Assembly (NCBI GenBank): GCA_965279585.1
Contig: OZ257248.1
Coordinates: forward strand, 2,666,001 to 2,730,000
Direction: 5' to 3'
Origin: Sediminibacterium sp965279585
GTDB lineage: Bacteria > Bacteroidota > Bacteroidia > Chitinophagales > Chitinophagaceae
Length of the DNA stretch: 64,000 nucleotides
Below the pieces are notes generated by a model that searched no databases, was not told the DNA's origin, and was given only the letters and a program-made list of their open reading frames with translations. Below are positions 8,525 to 17,471 of the stretch, in pieces. The position numbers and the translations under genes are program-made. Within the stretch, counting starts at the first letter, position 1. Every line of letters begins with the position of its first letter.

Positions 8525-9220
8525 ATGAAACAACTTTCAAAGTCTGTTGTGAATAAACAGATCAGGATTAAAATTATTGTAGCAGATGACCATGATATAT
8601 TTCGACATGGTTTAATTGACATCCTTCACACAGTTCCACACTATCATGTGGTTGCCGGTTGTAAGAATGGAAAAGAATTGATAGAAGCTTCCAAAAAACA
8701 TCATCCGGATCTCATTATTACAGATCTCAAAATGCCCGTTATCAATGGGATCGAAGCGATTAGAAGCATACTTTCAACTCAACCGCAAATTCGCTGCCTC
8801 GCACTGTCTCATTTTGATGATGAATACATGATCGCATCTGCATTAGACGCAGGCGTCATCGGTTACATAACAAAAGGTGTTAAAAAAGAAGACCTTTTTG
8901 AAGCGATTGATACCGTAAATAAAAACCTGACCTTTTATTGTAAAAATACTTCTTACAGACTTGCCCTTATGGTGAAAAAAGGAACTTTTAATCCTTTCTC
9001 CAAAAAACAAAAACATATCTTCTCAGAGACAGAAAAAAGAATGATCTCATTAATATGTGAAGATAAAAGCAGTAAAGAAGTAGCTGAAATACTCTCTTTA
9101 AGTATTAGAACTGTTGAAAATTACAGATCAACCATTTTAAGAAAAATGAATGTTAATAGCTTGGCGGGCATGACAGTGTATGCAATCAAAAATGGATTGT
9201 ATCATTATGAGCATATGTAA
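8525..9220 (+). CDS. NarL/FixJ-type response regulator, orphan
   Basis: A DNA-binding response regulator of about 231 residues. The receiver domain (about 15-135) has the acidic pair in IIVADDHDIFRHG, the phosphoacceptor Asp in LIITDLKMP and the conserved Lys in GYITKGVKKED; the C-terminal LuxR-type helix-turn-helix (about 165-225) contains FSETEKRMISLICEDKSSKE and IRTVENYRSTILRKM. Phosphorylation would alter dimerisation and promoter binding. ATG 8525 is preferred to TTG 8519. No sensor kinase is adjacent; upstream lies a long leader, downstream a convergent SET-domain gene only 2 bases away. Target genes and stimulus are unknown. Confidence 0.9.
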   Translation: MKQLSKSVVNKQIRIKIIVADDHDIFRHGLIDILHTVPHYHVVAGCKNGKELIEASKKHHPDLIITDLKMPVINGIEAIRSILSTQPQIRCLALSHFDDEYMIASALDAGVIGYITKGVKKEDLFEAIDTVNKNLTFYCKNTSYRLALMVKKGTFNPFSKKQKHIFSETEKRMISLICEDKSSKEVAEILSLSIRTVENYRSTILRKMNVNSLAGMTVYAIKNGLYHYEHM

Positions 9221-9222
9221 CA

Positions 9223-9606
9223 TTAAGTAGCTTCAAACCAGATCGGCTTGGTATCATCAGGATCTGCATTGTAGTTTATAAACAACTCATCACCGGCTTT
9301 CACGGGTTTGACAGTTCTGATCTGTATCACTTCATGTTCAAAATCCATTTCATAAATGCAATTGGCAGTATAGGAGTGATTATATACTGAAACATATCCC
9401 AATGCAACACAAGCTCCTTTCATTTCCTCTCCCCACTCAAAAATATAATCGAACAAGATGGTTTGTTCCACTGATCTTCTCTCATCGGGATTCAACACCA
9501 AAACCGGAGATATTTCAATAACCGTATCCACTGCAATATCTTCTGTTGTAAAAACACCCCTACCCCTATTTTCAGAAGGAGCAATTGTTAGGAAAGGAAG
9601 AATCAT
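9223..9606 (-). CDS. Stand-alone SET-domain protein
   Basis: A 127-residue protein consisting almost entirely of a SET domain, the fold of S-adenosylmethionine-dependent lysine methyltransferases. Visible motifs are GRGVF (15-19), the pseudoknot-forming YNHSYTANC (75-83) and GDELFINY (105-112). It lacks the post-SET cysteines and any targeting domain, as is common in small bacterial SET proteins. The substrate is unknown; enzymatic activity is inferred from motif conservation. ATG at 9606 is the clear start. It converges with the response regulator upstream and diverges from mgtE. Confidence 0.85.
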   Translation of the reverse strand: MILPFLTIAPSENRGRGVFTTEDIAVDTVIEISPVLVLNPDERRSVEQTILFDYIFEWGEEMKGACVALGYVSVYNHSYTANCIYEMDFEHEVIQIRTVKPVKAGDELFINYNADPDDTKPIWFEAT

Positions 9607-9715
9607 ATGTTATCCTATTTACGAATCCCATAAAGATACCGTTGAATCGCAAAAGTCCAACGGATCATCATAACAGCTCAACGGAGCTTTCAAGATTACT
9701 TATTAAATTGCACTC

Positions 9716-11107
9716 ATGTCACTGGAATTGGAACAACCCGGTTTGAAAGAGCAGTTTGAAGAACTGATCGAAAAAGAAGATAAACTGGAGATCAGGGAAT
9801 TTCTTGATCACCAGAATATCAGTGACGTGGCCGGACTGATCAACGATTTCCCCGAATACGAGGCACAGATCATTGCAAATATGGCCATTCATAGAGCAGC
9901 CAGTGTTTTCAAGATCCTAGATATTGCCCAACAAAAAGATATTGTAAAAGAATTACCTTCTTCTAAAACAGCAGAGTTATTAAATGAGTTACCTGCCGAT
10001 GACCGTACTGATTTTTTGGAAGAACTTCCTAAGGCTGCCATTCGTGATCTGATCAAGTTATTGGATCCTGAAGAAAGAAAGATCACATTATCAATGTTAG
10101 GATATCCTGAAGATAGTGTTGGTCGATTGATGACCCCTGATTATGTATATGTCTATGCGCATAACACTGTTGCAGAAGTTTTTACAACCATCAGAAAATT
10201 TGGAAAGAACAGTGAAACCATTGATGTAATCTATGTCATTGATGAACATGGTGCATTGATAGATGACATCAGGATCAGAGATGTGATCTTAGCAGCTCCT
10301 GATAAACGCATGGATGAAGTGATTGATGGCCGCGTGGTTTCATTGAACGTTCATGATGACCAGGAACATGCCAATCAGATCTTTAAAATGAATAACCGCG
10401 TTGCTCTTCCGGTAGTAGATGATCATAATATTCTGCTGGGAATAGTAACCATTGATGATATGTTATGGGTAGCCAATGAAGAGTTCAGTGAGGACATGCA
10501 AAAGATCGGTGGTACGGAAGCATTGAATGAACCTTATCTAGATATCCCTTTGTTGAAGCTGTTTCGGAAAAGAGTTGGTTGGTTGATCGTATTATTTTTA
10601 GGAGAAATGCTGACAGCCACTGCAATGGGATATTTTGAAGATGAAATCGCCAAAGCTGTGGTATTGGCATTATTTGTACCATTGATCATCTCAAGTGGTG
10701 GCAATAGTGGCTCACAAGCGTCTACATTGATCATTCAGGCCATGGCTGTTGGAGAAATTGGTCTTGGAGATTGGTGGCGTGTTTTACGTAGAGAAATTTT
10801 AAGCGGCCTATTACTTGGAACTGTATTAGGCATCATCGGTTTTATTCGCGTAGCCGTTTGGCATTCTTTCTTCCCGGATATCTATGGAGCACATTGGATG
10901 ATGATTGCTTTTACTGTTGGATTCTCTCTTATAGGCGTGGTGTTATGGGGAACGCTATCCGGATCGATGTTGCCCATCTTCCTAAAGAAACTAGGTGCTG
11001 ACCCGGCTGTATCTTCAGCTCCATTCGTTGCGACATTGGTAGACGTTACCGGTCTTATCATTTATTTTAGTTTCGCTTATTTCTTTTTACAGGGGCTTTT
11101 ATTGTGA
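9716..11107 (+). CDS. mgtE: Magnesium transporter MgtE
   Basis: A 463-residue magnesium channel. Order: cytosolic superhelical N domain (about 1-130, with LPADDRTDFLEELP), a CBS pair (about 135-260) beginning DSVGRLMTPDYVYV, then five membrane segments from about 280 carrying the pore-lining GGNSGSQAST near 335 and the C-terminal PFVATLVDVTGLIIYF. Length and arrangement match characterised MgtE dimers, in which the N and CBS domains sense internal Mg2+ and close the pore. The ATG at 9716 begins MSLELEQPG. No Mg2+-responsive leader RNA is apparent in the 109 bases upstream. Confidence 0.95.
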   Translation: MSLELEQPGLKEQFEELIEKEDKLEIREFLDHQNISDVAGLINDFPEYEAQIIANMAIHRAASVFKILDIAQQKDIVKELPSSKTAELLNELPADDRTDFLEELPKAAIRDLIKLLDPEERKITLSMLGYPEDSVGRLMTPDYVYVYAHNTVAEVFTTIRKFGKNSETIDVIYVIDEHGALIDDIRIRDVILAAPDKRMDEVIDGRVVSLNVHDDQEHANQIFKMNNRVALPVVDDHNILLGIVTIDDMLWVANEEFSEDMQKIGGTEALNEPYLDIPLLKLFRKRVGWLIVLFLGEMLTATAMGYFEDEIAKAVVLALFVPLIISSGGNSGSQASTLIIQAMAVGEIGLGDWWRVLRREILSGLLLGTVLGIIGFIRVAVWHSFFPDIYGAHWMMIAFTVGFSLIGVVLWGTLSGSMLPIFLKKLGADPAVSSAPFVATLVDVTGLIIYFSFAYFFLQGLLL

Positions 11108-11174
11108 TCCCTATTCAGGTTGATGAATATGCATATTGGGTAATAGATATCGCTTATTGAACCAAGTTGAATCT

Positions 11175-12317
11175 TTATGAGCGAATATTCTTCTTAACTT
11201 TTTTTCTTCCTCTCCAGATCAGAAAACCTGTAACCGGTAAACTCGCAGCAATCAATGCTGCAAGAAAAGCAGCTATCCTGCCGGGTAATCCTAACACCGC
11301 ACCTATATGAATATCGTAATTCATTCTTCGAATACGATCTGATAAAGTACTGACATCACTGTATTTTCCCCAACCATAAGAACCTTCAAATTCTTTACCC
11401 GAGTATTGATCGAAGTAGCGATAGTCTGTTTTATAAAAAGTTTTTTCTGACGGATTGGCTCTTACCAATAGAGCAGCACTATCGTTTTGAGGTAAAATGA
11501 ATTCAGCCGCTTTATAAGTGTCACTCATCTCCTTTTCAATCCTATACCACACTTTATCAATCGCTTTTTCTGTCAACAATTCTTTTCGATGACTGGTATC
11601 AGAAACAGGTAATTGCTTTTTGATGATAGATTTTTTTTCACCCGTGATATGGTACACCGTTTTTGCAAAGCCATCAAAAGCCCATATCAATCCTGTAAAA
11701 ACGGTAAATATCAAGATCCAACTGGCATAAAAACCCAAAACATTGTGAAGATCATAATTCAACCTCTTTGTAGAAGTACCCCACTTGATCTGAAATCGTG
11801 CTTTTTTGGCTGCTTTATTTCTTGGCCACCATAAAATGATCCCACTTACTATCATCACAAAAAAGATCAGCGTACTCCAACCTATGATCTCCTGTCCATA
11901 TGGAATCAATAAAGTGAAATGCAAATACAGAATGATATTATAAAAATCTTTCCGCATATTTTTTGTCTTCAGTACCGTACCATCATAAGGATTCATAAAT
12001 ACTGCATGATAATATCCGCCCTTCTCAAAAAATAATGCATATGCTGCTTTATCCGGCTGGCCATAATACAGTCGTTTGGCTTTTTTATCAGGTATTTGTT
12101 TTTCTGCAATCTCAATTAATGTAGAAGCAGGTAAAAAACGATCCTTTTTTGCCTCTACCGATCTATATGCTTGTGTCAGTTGTTGCAATTCAGGTGCGAA
12201 ACAATAAATAGCTCCTGTAATAGAAACAATAAACACCACTAGCCCGGTAGTGAGTCCGAGCCAGAGGTGTATTTTTAAGATGATCTTACGAATCGCAGGC
12301 GGTAGTTTGAGAAACAC
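11175..12317 (-). CDS. PepSY-associated membrane protein, iron-uptake partner
   Basis: A 380-residue inner-membrane protein of the PepSY_TM family: a first helix in LGLTTGLVVFIVSITGAIYC (15-35), a large periplasmic region, three further helices (near 135-160, 190-215 and 345-370) and a basic C-terminus. Such proteins commonly accompany siderophore receptors; some members reduce ferric siderophores, which is inference here. It starts with GTG at 12317, with an in-frame stop just upstream and no ATG available. It follows the TonB receptor by 24 bases on the same strand, so the two form an operon. Confidence 0.85.
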   Translation of the reverse strand: MFLKLPPAIRKIILKIHLWLGLTTGLVVFIVSITGAIYCFAPELQQLTQAYRSVEAKKDRFLPASTLIEIAEKQIPDKKAKRLYYGQPDKAAYALFFEKGGYYHAVFMNPYDGTVLKTKNMRKDFYNIILYLHFTLLIPYGQEIIGWSTLIFFVMIVSGIILWWPRNKAAKKARFQIKWGTSTKRLNYDLHNVLGFYASWILIFTVFTGLIWAFDGFAKTVYHITGEKKSIIKKQLPVSDTSHRKELLTEKAIDKVWYRIEKEMSDTYKAAEFILPQNDSAALLVRANPSEKTFYKTDYRYFDQYSGKEFEGSYGWGKYSDVSTLSDRIRRMNYDIHIGAVLGLPGRIAAFLAALIAASLPVTGFLIWRGRKKVKKNIRS

Positions 12318-12341
12318 GGCAAGTATTTATGCAATGATGGA

Positions 12342-14765
12342 TTAAAAACGAAAACTAATATTCGCAGATACTCTCCGGGGTAATTGAGGTTCTACGGTTG
12401 TCCACCCTTTGAAATATTGTTCATTGAATACATTATCTACTTTTAATGCAATTCTGAATGAGGCAGCATTGTAAAACAAAGTTGAATTAGCAACCGTATA
12501 AGCAGGAATAGTAAATAATCCATTCACGCTGTTGTTGGTAATCATATTTTCGCTTGCATAGTTGCCTCCAAGTCCGATTCCCCACCCTTTTAATTTGCCA
12601 TGAACAAACTGATAGCTTGCCCACAAATTCATGAGTTGCTCAGGACCTGCTGTTACAGGACGTCGGCCATTACTTGCAGCATCTGTTTTATCATTCAAAC
12701 TTTTGTTGAAACTATAACCGGCGATCAGGTTCAACCCGGGTAACGGGTTAGCAGAAATATCCGCTTCAAATCCTTTACTCGACATATTGCCATCTTGAAC
12801 GGTAAATCCAGCTCTAGATGGATCGGGGCGTGTGATATTGGTTACGTAAATATTATAGTATGATAAAGAAGCTGTGATCTTTCTATTCAGCAATTCTGCT
12901 TTTACACCTCCTTCCCACTGATTAGCCTGTTGTGGCTTGAAATTACTAACACTGCCATCAGGCTGTGTAACAGCATTTACATTTCTAAACCCATTCATAT
13001 AATTACTAAATAGAGATACCTTATCCTTGATGAGCTGGTATACCATTCCTAATTTCGGAGATACCGCTGTTTGGGCAAATGCACCTGCTGTGGTATTGGT
13101 TCTATGTGTTAATGTACCCTTATTATCAAAACGATCTACTCGTACACTAAGCATGGCCATTAACTGATCAGTAATATTCAGCACATTTGAAACATAAGCA
13201 CTATAGGTATAACTATTTGTTGTGTTTCTTGTTGGGTTATTATTTTGTGCAAACCTAGCATCCAATGCGGCTTTGGTCAATTGTGTGTACTTATTATCAA
13301 ACCTGATAGCATTTACCGTATCAAATAATATATAAGCGGAGCTATTGTTTTGTGCCGACAGATGTAATACATCAATACCTGCAACCATTCTATTCCTCAT
13401 TTTACCGATATAAAAATCACCTATAAAATTTTGCTGCAAACCGGTAGAATGACCTGTAGCATTTTGATTACTCACATAACGATTCAACAAAGAATCTCCC
13501 GGAAGTATATACATCACATAAGAGTAGTAACCATCCGACTTACGTGTGCTTCTGGAAATATTGGTTTGTGAGGTCCATGCACCTGATAATTTATATGTCA
13601 TCTGTCCGAACAAGTTCACCGTTGGTGTTTTGATGGTGATATCATTACTCGTGAAAGATCGATTGAAGTCCACTTTCAACTCGTTCACATTTGTGGCATT
13701 TAGTTTTCTGGTTCTGTTCAGAAATAACATCAAAGCATTGGTAGCTTCTGACTGATAAAACTCCGTGTTCAATAAGAATGATAATTTTTCATTGGCTTTG
13801 AAAGTAAAAGAGGGCGCAATGAATAAAGACTTTCTAAACCCTGCGTCTTGAAAACTACCTTCTGAATGATAGGCAGTATTTACTCTGAATAATGCGGTCT
13901 TTGATTTATTCAGCGGTGAGTTGATATCAGCAGTTAATCTATTCAATCCAAAACCTCCACCTGTATAACTGATCTCACCACCAATCGTATCATATGGACG
14001 TTTTGTTTGAAGATTGATAAGTCCGCCAAAAGATACCAGGCTACTTCCAAATAAAGTTCCCGAAGGCCCCTTGATGACTTCAATTCTTTCAATATTAGCA
14101 GGATCAAGTCCCCCATTGCTCAAACCGGCGATGCCGTTGATCATCGAAGGTTGTACACTGAATCCTCTTAATGAAAAATAAGCAGCCCCATCACCTCCTC
14201 TTCCGGTTGAAGTCCATAATTTATCGATGCCAGGAGCATTTTTCAAAGCATCGTCAAACTGTGTAATCACTTGTTCTTGCAGCAAAGAGCTTGTAATAGT
14301 ATTATATACTTGTGGATTTTCCAGATTCTTCAATGGCATACGAGCCACTGTCTCACTGGATGTGCGATAAAATTTTCTTCGCCCACTGTTTACAGTCACT
14401 TCTGCTAATTCTGTGATTCCTGTTTCAATAGTGATGGTGATGGTTACATTTTCTTTGTCTTGAATATCTACCTCTTTAGTAGCTGTACCAAAGCCTGTAG
14501 AACTAGCGATCAAAGAATAATGACCTGCATTGATGTTTCTGAAAGTAAAAAATCCTTCTTCATCAGTCAGTATCGATCGATTATGTTCTTTGATAGTGAT
14601 GGTTGCATAAATAACAGGGGTACCATTATTGGTGACTACTTTCCCCTTAATAACTCCTGATCCCGGCTCATTGTCAGATGCAATAGCAGATGTACCTGAA
14701 AAAGAAATCAGTAAGATGATCATCAATAAAATGTAACGAGCTGTTGTATTTCCAAATCTTTTCAT
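12342..14765 (-). CDS. TonB-dependent siderophore receptor
   Basis: An 807-residue outer-membrane receptor. Order: signal peptide (about 1-28), carboxypeptidase-regulatory-like domain (about 35-115, with GVIKGKVVTNNGTPV and ILTDEEGFFTFRNINAG), plug domain (about 130-240, containing NAPGIDKLW, FSLRGFSVQP and IERIEVIKGPSGTLFGS) and a 22-strand barrel ending in the terminal Phe of NISFRF. The RGFSVQP and GPSGTLFG elements are typical of FhuA/FecA-like siderophore receptors. ATG 14765 precedes the signal peptide; a TTG at 14789 is unlikely. It is the first gene of an operon with the PepSY protein. I saw no cobalamin-type leader in the short upstream region, favouring an iron chelate ligand. Confidence 0.92.
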   Translation of the reverse strand: MKRFGNTTARYILLMIILLISFSGTSAIASDNEPGSGVIKGKVVTNNGTPVIYATITIKEHNRSILTDEEGFFTFRNINAGHYSLIASSTGFGTATKEVDIQDKENVTITITIETGITELAEVTVNSGRRKFYRTSSETVARMPLKNLENPQVYNTITSSLLQEQVITQFDDALKNAPGIDKLWTSTGRGGDGAAYFSLRGFSVQPSMINGIAGLSNGGLDPANIERIEVIKGPSGTLFGSSLVSFGGLINLQTKRPYDTIGGEISYTGGGFGLNRLTADINSPLNKSKTALFRVNTAYHSEGSFQDAGFRKSLFIAPSFTFKANEKLSFLLNTEFYQSEATNALMLFLNRTRKLNATNVNELKVDFNRSFTSNDITIKTPTVNLFGQMTYKLSGAWTSQTNISRSTRKSDGYYSYVMYILPGDSLLNRYVSNQNATGHSTGLQQNFIGDFYIGKMRNRMVAGIDVLHLSAQNNSSAYILFDTVNAIRFDNKYTQLTKAALDARFAQNNNPTRNTTNSYTYSAYVSNVLNITDQLMAMLSVRVDRFDNKGTLTHRTNTTAGAFAQTAVSPKLGMVYQLIKDKVSLFSNYMNGFRNVNAVTQPDGSVSNFKPQQANQWEGGVKAELLNRKITASLSYYNIYVTNITRPDPSRAGFTVQDGNMSSKGFEADISANPLPGLNLIAGYSFNKSLNDKTDAASNGRRPVTAGPEQLMNLWASYQFVHGKLKGWGIGLGGNYASENMITNNSVNGLFTIPAYTVANSTLFYNAASFRIALKVDNVFNEQYFKGWTTVEPQLPRRVSANISFRF

Positions 14766-14871
14766 GAACGCTTTTATTTTGAGAAGCAAAACTCAGCGTA
14801 CATAAAAGGATAGCAAGTAGATAAGCGGAATTCGTTTTACGCAATCAGGAAACTGACGATTGAATGACAAA

Positions 14872-15474
14872 TCAAGATAGCTTCTGCAACAAATTTGCTT
14901 TGACGGTATCGAACCATTCGTCTTTAAGTATACTCAACACAATTGAATCTCTTCTCCCACCTTCAACTTTATTGGCGTGACTTCTTAATACACCCTCAAC
15001 AACACATCCAATACTTTTCATGGCAGCGATACTGCGTAGATTATTGTTATCTGCTCTAAACTCTACTCGCTCCATTCCTATTTGTTCAAAAGCAAACTGA
15101 AGCAATAAATATTTACAATGTTTATTCAATCCTGTCCCCTGAAATTCTTTTCCATACCAGGTATAACCCAATTGTAAAGTTTGATGCTGCAACTGAATAT
15201 CATAAAAGCGGGTACTGCCTGCGTATTTGTTTTGTCTTTTATCGTACACGATAAAAGGATATTCAACACCATTTTGTCTGGCCGAAATTGCAAATTCTAT
15301 GTACTTTTTAAGATTCTCTTCACCTGCTGCTTTTTGCAAGGAATAAGTCCAAATTTCCGGCTCATTCAAGGAAAAATACCGCAAATTATCGCAATCATCG
15401 GGTTGTAAAGGGCGCAATAACACGCAGCTGTTTTCTAAAACATAGTCCTTTGAAAGATCAAATATGTAATGCAT
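14872..15474 (-). CDS. GNAT-family N-acetyltransferase, RimL-like
   Basis: A 200-residue acetyl-CoA-dependent acetyltransferase. It starts with the RimJ/RimL pattern VLLRPLQPDDCDNL, has the central strand LQLGYTWYGKEFQGTGLNK that forms the acetyl-CoA pyrophosphate loop (about 106-124), then RVEFRADNNNLRSIAAMKSIGCVVEGVLR, the usual RimL ending. Substrates of this subfamily include ribosomal-protein N-termini, small molecules and antibiotics; none can be chosen here. The ATG at 15474 lies divergent from glmS. Cytoplasmic and monocistronic as far as can be seen. Confidence 0.85.
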   Translation of the reverse strand: MHYIFDLSKDYVLENSCVLLRPLQPDDCDNLRYFSLNEPEIWTYSLQKAAGEENLKKYIEFAISARQNGVEYPFIVYDKRQNKYAGSTRFYDIQLQHQTLQLGYTWYGKEFQGTGLNKHCKYLLLQFAFEQIGMERVEFRADNNNLRSIAAMKSIGCVVEGVLRSHANKVEGGRRDSIVLSILKDEWFDTVKANLLQKLS

Positions 15475-15569
15475 TGAATTTATTTAAGTTTATATTGAAT
15501 ATTTGTAACTTTTTAAAGAAATACGGTAGTAAGTTACCGTCGATTATTGACCTAATAAAGTAAAAATTT

Positions 15570-17408
15570 ATGTGCGGTATTGTTGGATATGTAGGCCATA
15601 GAGAAGCCTATCCGATCGTATTAAAAGGACTCAAAAGATTGGAATATCGTGGGTATGACAGTTCCGGAGTTGCCTTATTAAACAATGGCAAGTTGAATGT
15701 CTATAAGAAAAAAGGCAAAGTGGCGGAAATGGAAGAAGACACCATGGGCAAAGATGTACATTCCCATATTGGTATTGGTCATACTCGTTGGGCTACGCAT
15801 GGAGAACCGAGTGACCGTAATGCACACCCCCATGTATCACAAAGCGGAGAGCTCGCAATGATTCATAATGGTATCATTGAAAACTATGCTCACATCAAAC
15901 AGGAACTCATTACCAAAGGATATACATTCAAAAGTGATACAGATACGGAAGTACTCTTGAATTTTATTGAAGATATCAAGATCAATAATAACTGTACGCT
16001 TGAAGAAGCATTACGTATTGCGTTGAAACGTATCGTAGGTGCTTACTGTATCCTACTCATTGCAAAAGATGATCCTGAAACCATATTAGCTGCAAGAAAA
16101 GGAAGTCCGTTAGTAATAGGCATCGGAAAAGGAGAACATTTCCTTGCAAGCGACGCTTCTCCTATCATTGAATACACCAAAGAGGTAGTATATGTAAATG
16201 ACTATGAGATCGCCATTGTTCGTCCGGATGAACTGATCTTAAAAAATCTGGGTAACGAAAAACAAACACCTTTCATCACCAAGCTTGATATGGAATTAGC
16301 TGCCATTGAAAAAGGCGGTTATGATCATTTCATGATCAAAGAAATTCATGAACAGCCTGATACGATCTTTGATTGTTTGCGCGGAAGATTACTTCCACAA
16401 ACAGGCCAGATCATCATGAGTGGTGTTGACAATCATATTGAAGCATTGAAAAATGCACAGCGCATTCTTATTGTTGCCTGCGGAACCAGCTGGCATGCGG
16501 GTTTGATCGCTGAATACCAAATTGAAGAATTGTGTCGTATCCCCGTTGAAGTTGAATATGCATCTGAATTCAGGTATAGGAATCCGGTAGTGAACAAAGG
16601 AGATGTGATCATTGCGATTTCGCAAAGTGGTGAAACAGCAGACACTTTGGTTGCATTGGAGAGTGCTAAAGAAAAAGGTGCGTTCATATTCGGTGTTGTA
16701 AATGCTGTAGGAAGCAGTATCGCCAGATTAAGTCATGCAGGCGCGTATACACATGCCGGTCCTGAGATTGGCGTAGCTAGTACCAAAGCATTTACCGGAC
16801 AGTTGGCTGTTCTTACAATGATGGCTTTGAAGATCGGTTATGCGAAAGGTACTATCGACGAAAAACGCTACCTAAGCCTGATGAAAGAATTAGAAGCTAT
16901 TCCTGAAAAAGTAAAAGAAATACTGGCTGATACTTCCAACATTCAACGTATTGCTGAGAAATACAAAGATGCGAGTGATTTTCTTTTCCTCGGAAGAGGT
17001 TATAACTTCCCTGTAGCATTGGAAGGAGCTCTGAAATTGAAAGAGATCTCTTACATCCACGCTGAGGGTTATCCCGCTGCGGAAATGAAGCATGGCCCAA
17101 TTGCATTGGTAGATGATAAATTACCTGTGGTATTTGTTGCAACAAAAGATTCTTATTACGAGAAGATCGTGTCTAACGTGCAAGAAATTAAAGCCAGAAA
17201 GGGTATGGTCATAGCCGTTGCTACACAAAATGATGAAATTATTCCGGGTATGGCAGATGATGTAATGTTTGTTCCGGATACTGATGAAGTCATCGCACCA
17301 TTATTGAGTTGTATTCCATTACAACTACTAAGCTATTATGTAGGTGTGGCAAAAGGATTGGATGTTGATAAACCAAGAAACCTTGCGAAGAGCGTTACAG
17401 TGGAATAA
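15570..17408 (+). CDS. glmS: Glutamine--fructose-6-phosphate aminotransferase (isomerizing)
   Basis: Makes glucosamine-6-phosphate from fructose-6-phosphate and glutamine, the entry step to peptidoglycan and lipid A amino sugars. The 612 residues comprise a class II glutamine amidotransferase domain with catalytic Cys2 exposed after Met removal (MCGIVGYVG), the GIGHTRWATHGEPSDRNAHP block, two SIS sugar-isomerase domains (about 290-425 with CGTSWHAG and SQSGETADT; about 460-600) and the C-terminal DKPRNLAKSVTVE signature. A possible -7 box, AATATTTG, lies at 15498-15505 with one mismatch. The 95-base leader shows no glmS ribozyme core. DUF4954 follows after 63 bases. Confidence 0.97.
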   Translation: MCGIVGYVGHREAYPIVLKGLKRLEYRGYDSSGVALLNNGKLNVYKKKGKVAEMEEDTMGKDVHSHIGIGHTRWATHGEPSDRNAHPHVSQSGELAMIHNGIIENYAHIKQELITKGYTFKSDTDTEVLLNFIEDIKINNNCTLEEALRIALKRIVGAYCILLIAKDDPETILAARKGSPLVIGIGKGEHFLASDASPIIEYTKEVVYVNDYEIAIVRPDELILKNLGNEKQTPFITKLDMELAAIEKGGYDHFMIKEIHEQPDTIFDCLRGRLLPQTGQIIMSGVDNHIEALKNAQRILIVACGTSWHAGLIAEYQIEELCRIPVEVEYASEFRYRNPVVNKGDVIIAISQSGETADTLVALESAKEKGAFIFGVVNAVGSSIARLSHAGAYTHAGPEIGVASTKAFTGQLAVLTMMALKIGYAKGTIDEKRYLSLMKELEAIPEKVKEILADTSNIQRIAEKYKDASDFLFLGRGYNFPVALEGALKLKEISYIHAEGYPAAEMKHGPIALVDDKLPVVFVATKDSYYEKIVSNVQEIKARKGMVIAVATQNDEIIPGMADDVMFVPDTDEVIAPLLSCIPLQLLSYYVGVAKGLDVDKPRNLAKSVTVE

Positions 17409-17420
17409 TGGATCATTAGT

Positions 17421-17449
17421 GCTGTATCGATATCATTAATCGATACAGC
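17421..17449 (+). repeat. Perfect hairpin in the glmS-DUF4954 gap
   Basis: GCTGTATCGAT (17421-17431) is perfectly inverted as ATCGATACAGC (17439-17449) around a 7-base loop. No T-tract follows on either strand, so it is not a classical terminator; it could be an mRNA processing or stability element between the two co-directional genes. Confidence 0.6.
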
Positions 17450-17471
17450 AAAATCACAAATCACCTGCAAC

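Noticed and set aside
14766..14871. Cobalamin riboswitch before the TonB receptor
   Set aside because: The region is only about 100 bases and lacks a B12-box-like sequence.
15475..15569. glmS ribozyme before glmS
   Set aside because: The 95-base leader is AT-rich and shows no ribozyme-like paired core.
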